Of a DNA stretch of 64,000 nt, positions 55,200 to 64,000 are shown in pieces. The translations under genes were made by a program, and so were the position numbers. The stretch is from Lepidostoma basale (lineage: Eukaryota > Arthropoda > Insecta > Trichoptera > Lepidostomatidae): the NCBI GenBank assembly GCA_022606425.2, contig JAHDVF020001237.1, positions 1,633,001 to 1,697,000 of the forward strand, written 5' to 3'. The notes beneath the pieces are model-generated. The model saw only the letters and a program-made list of their open reading frames with translations, had not been told where the DNA came from and ran no database searches. Each line of letters starts with the position of its first letter. Within the stretch, counting starts at the first letter, position 1.

Positions 55200-56635
55200 A
55201 ACAAGCCACGTGCATTTCATATGTATAAATTATTATTTTTTCCCCAAATAAATAAATACACTCGGATACAATGCTTTAGTAAATTTATTTTATAAATATG
55301 AAACTCCTTATAAATATTAAATTAATATATACATTCAGATGCTGATGAATCAATGATTGAAACATTAAGATGTAGAGACAGTGGTTATTTATGTTACTAA
55401 GATGATAAATTACTTATAAAGTATGTCAGTAGTGTTAGAATTACACAAACTATAAACTATTAAATATGTATATCAAAGAATGTTTATACAATTAATATTT
55501 GCACTTTGTTAGAGAAAAAATGAATTCATACAGGTTTGTAAAAAACTTTCTACCAATACGATATGAATTGCACTGATTTTAGCATACATAAAAGCAGTGT
55601 GGCAGAATAACTCTATTTTGCACGGATACTGTTCCGTTATTAACGTATTTGTATGTTAGGTGGGCTATTGAACTGGTGGTGGTGTGTTCTGAATAATAAT
55701 TCGGTTGGGAAATGTTCGCATTACGGAACACGCAAACGAAGCTTAACTGTTGGATCTAAGTAAACGAATTGACAAATCTTGTAATCTAATTACACCTTCG
55801 ATACGTACTTATTCTGTATGCCGACCTCATTTCAAATATGCAGAAGAGATATCTAAAACGTGAGAATTCTATTTGAATTTGATTTATACATAGTTTTCTA
55901 CATAACGAATTTTTCAAACGTGTTTTGAACCGCAGAAGTCAGAAATATGTTTGTGAAAAGTGCAAGGAAGTGTTGTGAAAATACAATGTTTTTCAAAAGT
56001 TAATCAAATATGAATATAGAAGAAATTGTCCAGAAATGTATTTTAAATGGTATATCATAAAATAATCCAAGTTTAAAAAATAAAGAAACGTATTGGTTCT
56101 GATTTTGAAAAATTGGTTTGGTTCATGTGGTGCTCCCGTAAATTTGGAGATATTTCGTTACATGTGAATTGTTTTGGTCAATTTGATTGTTGCCGCACTT
56201 TATAATAGTTAATTGTGACACATAATAAGTTTGTACTGTTTTGATGCTAAAATTGTACAAGATTTTTCGTTTATATAAAGAATTTTGACAGGTGAAAAAT
56301 AAATTTTGCATTTGTTTCAATGACAATTTGAATAATTTCTTCAATATTATTTAATGTTCTTACTGGTGTTGTTTTGTTGTGTGCCAAATTACTGCTAATT
56401 AAAAAATTGGTGAATACGTGAAACATAAATTAAATAGACAATATGTGCACCATCTAAAAAGAACATTTTGTGTCAAATTATTTTTATTTTGATATTTTAT
56501 TTTATATCATTGTACTTACTCTTATTTGTTTTAGATTTATTTTGTGGATTTTGGACGATCGAAGTGTGCGCGGGAGATGCCTATTGGTGGCGATGAGATT
56601 CGCAACCCATCACACCGCGTCTCCCGCGGGGAGAA
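55200..56635. other. Unassigned AT-rich stretch
   Basis: Only a fragment shared with 22,940-23,030 (AAGTGCAAGGAAGTGTTGTG at about 55958) is recognised. No gene. Confidence 0.4.
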
Positions 56636-56639
56636 AAGA

Positions 56640-56735
56640 GAAGGATGGAGTGCCGTATCGGTTAAAGTGTGACAGTCCATTCTTTCTGCCTATCCTTTCG
56701 GAGAGACGGCGTGATGGTTAGTTAGTTAGTTATCA
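56640..56735 (+). mobile_element. LINE-C 3' tail fragment
   Basis: GTGTGACAGTCCATTCTTTC, TGCCTATCCTTTCGGAGAGA, CGGCGTGATGGTTAGTTAGT with tail to 56732. Confidence 0.7.
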
Positions 56736-57084
56736 AAAATTTGATGATTATCTTAAGTTACAGAAGCAAATTTTACTTGAAATCTTACAAAAAAATCGAA
56801 TAGAACTTCTTATGAAGCACCCACGTTATGGGTAGATGTACATATTGTATACAAATATTGAAAATACTGAAAACACTTGAACATTTCCTAACCATATTTC
56901 AAAACAAACTAGTGTCGCGTGTGCCCAAGGTTTATCAGAGAAATATAATATAAAAATTATATGGCGGTGCTTGGGCACAAGTAAAACTATTGGTCTACAA
57001 ATATAATAACCATAATGTAATTATATACAAAGTTTTTTTTTATATTTATAAACATGAATTGAATAATTTTAGATAAACTTAAGG

Positions 57085-57312
57085 AGTTAACACTGTGGAA
57101 TTCCATAATGATGATTTTTTTACGAATTAAAACACTATTTTTTCCACTTTTGAGATTATTTTTCTCGACATGTTTCGAAGGCTTGCCTTCATCATTCATC
57201 AGTTTATATCGTTTTCCCGATGATCAAGATGTAAGCCTTCGAAACATCTCGAAAAAAATAAACTCGAAAGTGGAAAAAAAGGTGTTTTAATTCATAAAAA
57301 ATTCGTCATGTA
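57085..57312. mobile_element. Foldback element, CCTTCGAAAC family
   Basis: Arms about 57110-57200 and 57222-57312 (ACGAATTAAAACAC and GTGTTTTAATTC; CTTTTGAGATTATTTTTCTC and partner). Preceded by TTAACACTGTGGAATTCCAT at 57087-57106, the flank common to the 15.5, 18.2 and 58.4-kb elements. Minus strand has CTGATGA near 57201, GAAGG/CCTTC, GAAAC, ATGTC; the box-to-stem distance is too long for a standard hammerhead. Confidence 0.6.
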
Positions 57313-58325
57313 TTGAATATTTTTAACACATGCTAAAAGTTATTGTACCGAAAAGGCTCATTCACACGTGTTCAAACAAATCGTCCCAAAAGTCTAAAAC
57401 ATTTACTCTAATCTCACAATTACTATTGTATTCGTTTTCAAATGATATTTTGCGTCAATGTTTTAATAACCAATAAATCAAAAACTATCATCACCATGCT
57501 GTGTTCACTCGATGTATTCAGCTGAGCATAAATCATGTTTGTTTGAAGAAGTCACGTTTATTCATGACATCCGAGCAAATGGCAATTAAAAATCATGATA
57601 CCGATATCACACGTAAGAATACCCACAATATCAAACAGCATTGAGGCACGCGACAGCGGTTTTTTAGTTTGCCTTTTTACAATGATAATCGTTGAAGTTG
57701 GCAGACCGAAAAATACGATTTTTAAATGGCACTTTATATTGCAAAGATGCACTACTTGAATAAGCGTATTTAATACATGATTCAACAGATCGCTCGATGA
57801 CGTAAATATCTTATTCTGTGATCTGTGGTAGTTGATATGCAGTAACTTTATACTATTACTTCACTGAATTTATATTTGATTGTGTACATAGATACTCGTA
57901 CTTCAACGTTAATCCAAGTTAAAGAGAACAGATGCATACATGTCGAAATAGATTAATTGTGAGCATAGTGTGGTGAATAAAATACTTAGTTGAGTAATCG
58001 ACAAATCAGTAAAATGTTATTCGATACAATCTAAACATTTTAATCGGCAAATAAAGTCTTTCACTGATTAGTTCAAAATGATTTCCGGGGAGTTTCTTTA
58101 AGATAATTTTGGGCTACAAACTTTTTAATGAACCAAAATCAGTTTCAATAATATCATTAATTGAAAAAAGCGTATAATTGTGGGAACTTCGTCGAATATT
58201 GTGGGCGATTGAAAACTACATTTCTAGGGGCGATATGCATAAAAAACTGGGAGCCTCTGAGTAAGAAAGAAACAATGAATTTATTTTTCTTTCTTTGTAA
58301 AGATTTATTTTCCCTTGAAACAATT
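57313..58325. other. Unassigned, AT-rich
   Basis: No gene or repeat supported. Confidence 0.4.
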
Positions 58326-58329
58326 TAAT

Positions 58330-58460
58330 TACACCTGAAGATGGAGGTATCCTCCGAAACATGTCGTGCTTTTATATATTTTGTGGATTATAAACAAAGT
58401 TGTTTTTAATTTCCAATGTGTATTAATATGGAATTCCACGGTGTTCATGCCTTAGCTATC
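58330..58460 (+). mobile_element. Single-arm ribozyme-type repeat
   Basis: TTACACCTGAAGATGGAGGT through TTTTGTGGATTATAAACAAA, TTTTTAATTTCCAATGTGTA to GGAATTCCACGGTG and GCCTTAGC. Same unit as one arm of 15505-15785, standing alone. Confidence 0.65.
58335..58365 (+). ncRNA. Hammerhead-like motif, ACATGT type, boxes intact
   Basis: CTGAAGA 58335-58341, one extra T, stem GGAGG/CCTCC with loop TAT, GAAAC 58356-58360, AT, GTC 58363-58365; CAC before and GTG after give a three-pair stem I. Best-preserved copy of this family in the window. Confidence 0.55.
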
Positions 58461-58758
58461 AATAAATTAAACAATATAATTGTTTTTTTGTTAAACTTAG
58501 AGCGTCAGCATTTAAACTTATATTTTTTCGTGAAATTAAATAATGTCTTTTTAGTCATGAGATTATTTTTCTTGACATGTATCGTAGATATATACATTAT
58601 ATAACGTTCTCCCGATGATGAAAATGTAATATGTTCCAAACGTGTCAAGATTTAATTAGTAAAAAAATAGAAAAAATATACTCAGTTCGTAAAAGATTCA
58701 CAATTGGCCCGGTCATATAACTAATATTACTAAATATAACTAAACTCATAAAACTACC

Positions 58759-58793
58759 CTGAAGATGGAGACTGCAACGATTTCCGAAATGTC
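58759..58793 (+). ncRNA. Hammerhead-like motif, degenerate
   Basis: CTGAAGA 58759-58765, GGAGA with TTTCC, GAAAT in place of GAAAC, GTC. Sister of 28596-28630. Confidence 0.35.
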
Positions 58794-58799
58794 GGTCGA

Positions 58800-61380
58800 G
58801 AAAGACAAGTTACGCGGATATACCCAAGATCTTAAAAAATATTCATATTAATTATGATTATTATTTTAGGCTGTCAAAATACTAGCATATCATTAGATGA
58901 TTGTACTAACAAGACGAGTAAAAATGTGTATTTTTATCGGTGTATTAGGTGTAGAAACTTAGAGAGCTCTTAGAGATTAGTTAGTGAACTAAGAAGAAAA
59001 TGAAGCGTTCATCGAGAGTTAAGATCTACGTTATTATTTTAAACGTTAAATATAGAGTTGTATACCATTGTTTAAGCAAGATTGGTTTCGCTTCTACATG
59101 TAATACAAATACGAGTATAATATCTGAAGTATTAAAATGACCTAATAAATAGTATTTTATGATTGCAAATATACCGAGGCTGTCAGAGTCACGCTTCATA
59201 CATAATAAGGAAGAGTACTTGTATTATTATACGACATGATTGTGTTTGGCATGCACGAAACAATGTCGCCGATTTATGGATATCGTTTCCGTTACGCAAT
59301 ACTGGGAAGGAGGTCGGGTGATCACGGGGTCGCGGTAGCAGTCGCCGCCACTGGTCCCTATGTAAGGGTTCAGCCATTATACAACCAGTATAGAGTTTGG
59401 CTTAACACTTAACACACAGACTGTGTACTTGTATTACGAGACACTTGTGCAATTAAAAATTAACGATATTGATAATTAGTTATGGCTATCGTAACATTGC
59501 AACTATTACAAAGTATAAATATATTTTAGTTCAATAAACTCACGTTTAGATATTTTTCAGCCACAGTAGGATCTCTGATAGACATGTCTCTATCGAGACT
59601 ATCCACATTTCCTAGTTTTGAGTCTTGCTTGCCAAATTTTTAATTACCAAACTAACTAATCATTGCTTTTGCGTCTCAGTATGAAAGGAAAAGTTAAAGA
59701 TAAGTCAGATCAGTCGTACGACATTAAAACTTCTGCTTCATAATTATAAGCTTATAATTATATTTATGCTTTTTTTAAACTTTAAAAAACTATTTAAAAA
59801 ATTGGAGAAGTATTTTCCTGGCGTTGTCTAGCAATGTATGATATCTTTCACATTGCATTAATAAAAAAAATCTGCTTAATGCTTACACCTAATCTTAATA
59901 GATGGCGCTAGTGTAGATTGAACTAAAAAATGTGAAGTGTTTCCCAACATTGTAACATATGCACATCTTCCAAAAATTTGTCAGACGTGGTGTTCGTAAG
60001 AAGGGCGGAATGAGGAATGTTGTTAACATAAAGCGATCGCTAAACCTAATGGTTTATATATTAACAATAATAAATAAAACGCATTTTTTATGAATTCATC
60101 GTCTCAAGGGCGCTGTGGAAAATGCTTCACTTCAACCTAGTTATGAACTATATACATACTCAATATCTGTCGTTGTCAATCAACTTCAGAAATCAGTCAC
60201 ATCAGTCAGAAAATGATTATTTAAAAGGTTAAGTCAGTGGCCTGCTGGCATATATGTAACTAAGATGTCGGAATATTAAACAGCTATTTACGGATTGTAG
60301 TAGTCAATTAGATTGTAGACCTTCGTAGAGACATCACGAAGATAAAAATATGTATTAAAAATTATGTATATCTGTATCTACATGGAACACTGAGAAGAGA
60401 ACAGCCTCAGACAGATGTTACTAGAAGTATTACAACCATCTAAAAGAGATTGGAATCATTCGTATAAATCAAATTTTCTCTTAATGATACAGGAAGAGCT
60501 AAACAACCGAATAGCACTTATTTCAAATTGAAAGTCGAATTACGGAAGTCATCAAGGCTTGCCGATTGTTGATTAGATCCAAGTAGGTGCTCGTGTGTAC
60601 CTACCCAGAAGGAGTGTACGCGGCTCTAATTGGAGAGTTGGAGAGGAAATGAGATTGAGAAAGACAAGGTTTTAAAAAGTAAGATGAAATCTGTTCGAAT
60701 ACAGACTTCACTCTCAAATTATCATTTAATTCATACAATTATAATAACATTTATTTATGAAATTAATATTTCTCCACTCTTGTGTGTATGCACGCGAAAA
60801 TAGGTACTAATAGAATATAAATATATATTTTTAAATTATTTTTAAATATTTTTAAATTTATTTTTTCTACGAATGATATTTTAATAATGACTGGTTTCAC
60901 CACGTAGTCTTGGTCATTTTTCGGCTACGAACTTCTTAAGTTGGTTTATACAATAAAATAATCAAAATGATACAATGAAATTAAATAAACGAAAAATGTT
61001 TTTTATTCTATTTCGATTAGATTCAACATTCTTCTACCAAGTACTTACTAAATACTTCAACAAACTTCTACCAAGTAGGTACTGACTAAATATTTCAAGG
61101 TACCTCCACCAAGTAGGTTCAATAAAACTCTATGAAAAGGTTTTTTTGATGCATAAAAGGTTTTATCAACATTAAATCGATGGTTTGTTATTTTTTGTTT
61201 ATATGTTTAAATTATTTTTCTTTTACGTTGTTTATTTTGATAAAGTTACGCAACCGCAAGGTAAGAAAAAACTTTGATAAAACGTTAATAAAATTCGAGA
61301 TATTATTGCATCGAACAATACATCTTATATCATAAAAGACCGTGCCCATTACATTGTACACAATACGGTTGTTAAATATA
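58800..61380. other. Unassigned stretch
   Basis: No coding region, repeat or splice pair I can support. A slightly GC-richer piece at 59240-59390 is open on the minus strand for 62 codons without recognised homology. CTACCAAGTA(GG)TACTGACTAAAT-type words near 61035-61110 repeat three times (ACTTCTACCAAGTA, CCTCCACCAAGTAGG). Confidence 0.35.
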
Positions 61381-61384
61381 TATA

Positions 61385-62137
61385 AGGCTACGGCCACATC
61401 GAGGAGTTTCGGTTGGTGACTCGCTTGCTGTCTGTTCGAAAATTACAGAGACTGATTTGATAGCGTCATCAAATTATTTTATTTGAAAATTTCACATTAT
61501 TTATTGAACTTTTTTATTAACTTTAATTTATAAATTAATCTATCAAAGCTAAGGGCACAAATGAGTTATGATTACAAAGTTAACGGTGAAAATTTTATAA
61601 ACTCACATTTATTTTCAAATCTGATATTTCTTTATTTTACATTGAGTAAAATTTGCTTACTTGCGCAGAATCAAATAAACAAATATTCTAATTAAATAGT
61701 CCATTAAAACACTGTTATAATATCACAATTTCTTTTTATTCACTAAGAGTATCGTGACAGCTGTTTCGCCAACTAATGTTGGCATCATCATCGTCTCAGT
61801 GAATAAAAAGAATTTGTGATATTATAATAGTAATTTAAATTTTAACAGTAAAAATTCTAATGTTAACAAAAATTAATCAATGTAAAAGAAAGAAATATTC
61901 GATTTGATAATAAATGTGTGCTTATATTTTTTTTTACTATTAACGTTGTGATCACTAATCATAAGTGCCATTTCCTTTAATTGATTAATTAATTAATTAA
62001 AGTAAATATAAAACTTAACCAATAGCATGACATTTTTAAATAAAATTATTTTACAACCCTGTCAAATCGGTCTCTTTCATTTTCGGACAGACATCAAGCG
62101 AGTCATTTATTGAAACACTTCGGTGTGGCCGTAGCCT
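61385..62137. mobile_element. TIR DNA element, 753 bp, with nested ribozyme-type repeat
   Basis: Left AGGCTACGGCCACATCGAGG and right (reversed) AGGCTACGGCCACACCGAAG; similarity continues inward for about 90 bp or more (GACTCGCTTGCTGTCTGT, CGAAAAT, GAGACTGATTTGA). TA duplicates at 61383 and 62138 fit a TA target. No transposase frame. Superfamily not assigned. The piece at 61700-61840 is foreign to it. Confidence 0.75.
61700..61840 (-). mobile_element. ACAGCTGT-type ribozyme repeat nested in the TIR element
   Basis: AACACTGTTATAATATCACA at the left and its partner TGTGATATTATAATAG at the right enclose a core: minus strand ATGATGA (CTGA lost), GCCAAC, GTTGGC, GAAAC, AGCTGTC at 61756-61791. Younger than the host element. 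Confidence 0.6.
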
Positions 62138-62139
62138 TA

Positions 62140-62595
62140 GACATTATGGTATAAGATTTATAGAGTCCGAGTCCTAGGCAACCCCACATCGTGACAGTCT
62201 TCCGTAAGTAGGTCGCGCGGGAGCGGTCCTTGGATACGTTTTGCATCGACTCCGTGAGATCAGTGACCCAAGAGCACCTTATTGATCATTTTAAAAGCCA
62301 TTTCACGGCGAATAACGGGCGAACCCCTTTCGGTGCGGGAGAACAAATTAGTCATTGTCTCGCGGCTGGCGGACTATCTTGCTATCATGCCTTGTGGCTT
62401 GTGGCGAATGGGAGAGATGTGATCGTGCTGATTCCACAATTTAATGGATGCATTTCTCGTTCGTTCAAACAGTAAAATACTGTTTTTATTGCTTTTTTGA
62501 AGGAGGGGTGAATTCATTGCTCTTTCTTATTTCTTTTTTATTCTTTCTCTAAAATATGTTATTTATATACCAATTGTGTATTTTCTTTTGCTATT
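62140..62595. other. GC-richer unassigned block 62155-62470
   Basis: 81-codon frame on the plus strand (62230-62475) with no family recognised; no clear acceptor or donor. Could be a conserved element or an unrecognised gene part. Confidence 0.25.
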
Positions 62596-62599
62596 TTAT

Positions 62600-62825
62600 T
62601 GCTATGTGTGTACGGCGGGACATCGAGGGAGAGTAGCGTAGCTTAAATGTGGTCTGGGTCCCCCATGGTTGCAATTATACATATATTACTATTATTATTT
62701 TTAAGTCCCGCATGGACGGTGGACGGGCCTAGGAAGTGCACGAGTGAAGCTAATGAAAGGCGCCGCTGTGCCTATAACAGCTTCGGGTAAGCGGAGGGAG
62801 CTCTCTATGGCTCGGCCATATAAAT
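62600..62825 (+). repeat. Repeat X (about 240 bp)
   Basis: ACGGCGGGACATCGAGGGAG, AGTAGCGTAGCTTAAATGTG, GTCCCGCATGGACGGTGGAC, GCTTCGGGTAAGCGGAGGGA. Inverted copy at 10950-11225. Confidence 0.65.
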
Positions 62826-62904
62826 TGCTCATTTGAAAAACTATGTAAAACTCTATTGATAAAAAGTCTATTTTCTTACACAATAAATTATGGGAGTAAC
62901 ATGT

Positions 62905-63030
62905 TATTTCTATGGCATTTTCAAATGTACTTTCTTATTTTAAAAAAATGTCTTTTGGATACATAAAACGTGCTACTTTCATAAAATATAATAAAACAAC
63001 AATTTTTATTCGCATTAAATAATAAAATGA
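62905..63030 (+). repeat. Repeat G, degenerate
   Basis: GGATACATAAAACGTGCTAC, TTTCATAAAATATAATAAAA, TTTTTATTCGCATTAAAT; followed by AAGGCGTTATAATTGTGGAA. Confidence 0.45.
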
Positions 63031-63089
63031 GGATTTTTCAAGGCGTTATAATTGTGGAAATCAAAAATGACGGTTCTTTTATTATGAAT

Positions 63090-63370
63090 TAAAACGCTAC
63101 ATTGATGTTGTGAATTGAAAATTTCTAGGTAGAATTTCGTTGTAAATAATGACAAAAAATTATATACAATTATTGTATAATATGTAAAGAAACCAGAAGA
63201 TGGCAGCGAGCTGCCGAAACTGAAAGTCCTGTGAAATAAAACTAAATATTATACATTAACATGTATAAGAATTTTTATTATTACTATTTTTCCCACTTTA
63301 CAGATTATTTTTCTCATCATGTTTCGAAGGTTTTATACCTTCATCGTTTGGAGAACGAATTAAACTATAA
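63090..63370. repeat. Mixed ribozyme-type repeats
   Basis: Plus 63193-63222: CAGAAGATGGCAGC, GAGCTGCC, GAAAC. Minus 63300-63350: CGATGAAGGT, ACCTTCGAAACATG. Both have lost part of the ribozyme-like core. Confidence 0.4.
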
Positions 63371-63774
63371 AAATAAACAATAATAATACTGATTTAATAA
63401 CAAAATATGCGAGGAACTCGACAACTTCTGTTATTCAGCTGTCGGTAGATGTATTTCCTACGAAGAAAAAGTTCTACCCTGACAGGCGACAACTACAAAC
63501 AGCGGATGGAATCAGTGAAGATTATCAAAGTCTAATGATAGCCTTAATGTCTTCATGTTCCCTTCGACTATTAAAATGTACATTAAGATGGAATGCACTC
63601 TTGAGTTGGTGTGTCCAGGTTGAATGTATACTTATATGAAGCGAGATTTATAATTGTTTTGTTTTATATGACCTAGTTACCATAATCTAAATTAATTAAT
63701 AAAAACTAACAAAACTATTGAATATGTAATTTTTCCTATTGTTATCTTTTGATTTAAAAATTAATTATTAATAT

Positions 63775-64000
63775 CAACAGATAAGATCACTAAGAAAAAT
63801 ATGCGGAAAAACAATGTATGATAGAATACAATACGAAGATTTTAGAAAGGAATGTAAGGCTGATGAATACAATCTAAGTAAAAATAAGAAAAAAGTCACT
63901 GAGATGGTTTGGACACATGGAAAGAATGGATCTCATTTCTACGGCATTTATCCTACTTCATCCTTTTTTCCAGCTGGAAAAACGATATATGACGAAATAA
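63775..64000. mobile_element. LINE-C related fragments, head-inverted, at window end
   Basis: Plus strand 63775-63927: SLRKICGKTMYDRIQYEDFR, KECKADE and VTEMVWTHGKNG. From 63928 the sequence is reversed: CTCATTTCTACGGCATTTAT, CCTACTTC is the reverse complement of the adjoining upstream segment (INAVEM). An inversion or two overlapping fragments. It runs to the window edge. Confidence 0.6.

Noticed and set aside
57165..57260. CCTTCGAAAC family as working hammerheads
   Set aside because: CTGATGA is present once but lies too far from the hairpin, and the other copies lack the box; retained only as repeat members.
48390..64000. Cyclic-nucleotide domain A or N-terminal exons of the kinase
   Set aside because: Looked for on the minus strand (a phase 2 donor preceded by a PKG-like sequence) and not seen; calling any segment would be a guess.

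Overview
The window is eukaryotic and AT-rich, with spliced genes (GT-AG introns) and a heavy load of decayed transposable elements. The only confidently recognised conserved gene is an insect foraging-type cGMP-dependent protein kinase. Together with the mix of non-LTR retrotransposon tails, tRNA-headed SINEs and MITEs this points to an insect, most likely a lepidopteran; the order is an inference. No prokaryotic features, CRISPR array, rRNA gene or intact tRNA gene were seen.

Layout. Positions 1-8.7 kb are nested fragments of non-LTR elements (called LINE-A to LINE-I here, by C-terminal motif), SINEs and a broken transposon-type ORF. At 9.07-10.75 kb lies a compact two-exon secreted protein gene: TATA box, 18-codon signal-peptide exon, and one long exon of Cys-Pro decapeptide repeats. 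From 10.9 to 31 kb the sequence is again repeats: foldback elements carrying hammerhead-ribozyme-like motifs, a hAT MITE, many 5'-truncated LINE-C copies with TTAG-repeat tails, and a few GC-richer blocks of unknown role. From 31 to 34.7 kb repeats are sparser (one piggyBac-like MITE, one LINE-B piece), and part of this should be the 3' UTR of the kinase gene.

From 48,389 down to 34,708 on the minus strand eight exons encode the second cyclic-nucleotide domain, the whole catalytic domain and the C-terminus of the kinase (452 residues and stop, all phases consistent). The first cyclic-nucleotide domain and N-terminus were not found, so an intron longer than 15.6 kb or a window edge separates them. 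The kinase introns hold a pogo/Tigger-like MITE with a pre-miRNA-shaped hairpin, an internally deleted mariner/Tc-type element, a CR1-like fragment and several LINE-C copies. From 48.4 to 64 kb there is no confident coding sequence; it holds repeats, a 325-bp tandem duplication and a 753-bp TIR element with a ribozyme-type repeat nested in it.

The most interesting signal is a set of short repeats in several sequence families that share the order CTGANGA box, a small hairpin, GAAAC, a self-complementary palindrome (ACATGT, ACAGCTGT, ACCGGT or ACGT), then C. This is what would be expected of Penelope-associated hammerhead ribozymes that act as dimers through stem III, and several sit as inverted pairs in foldback elements.
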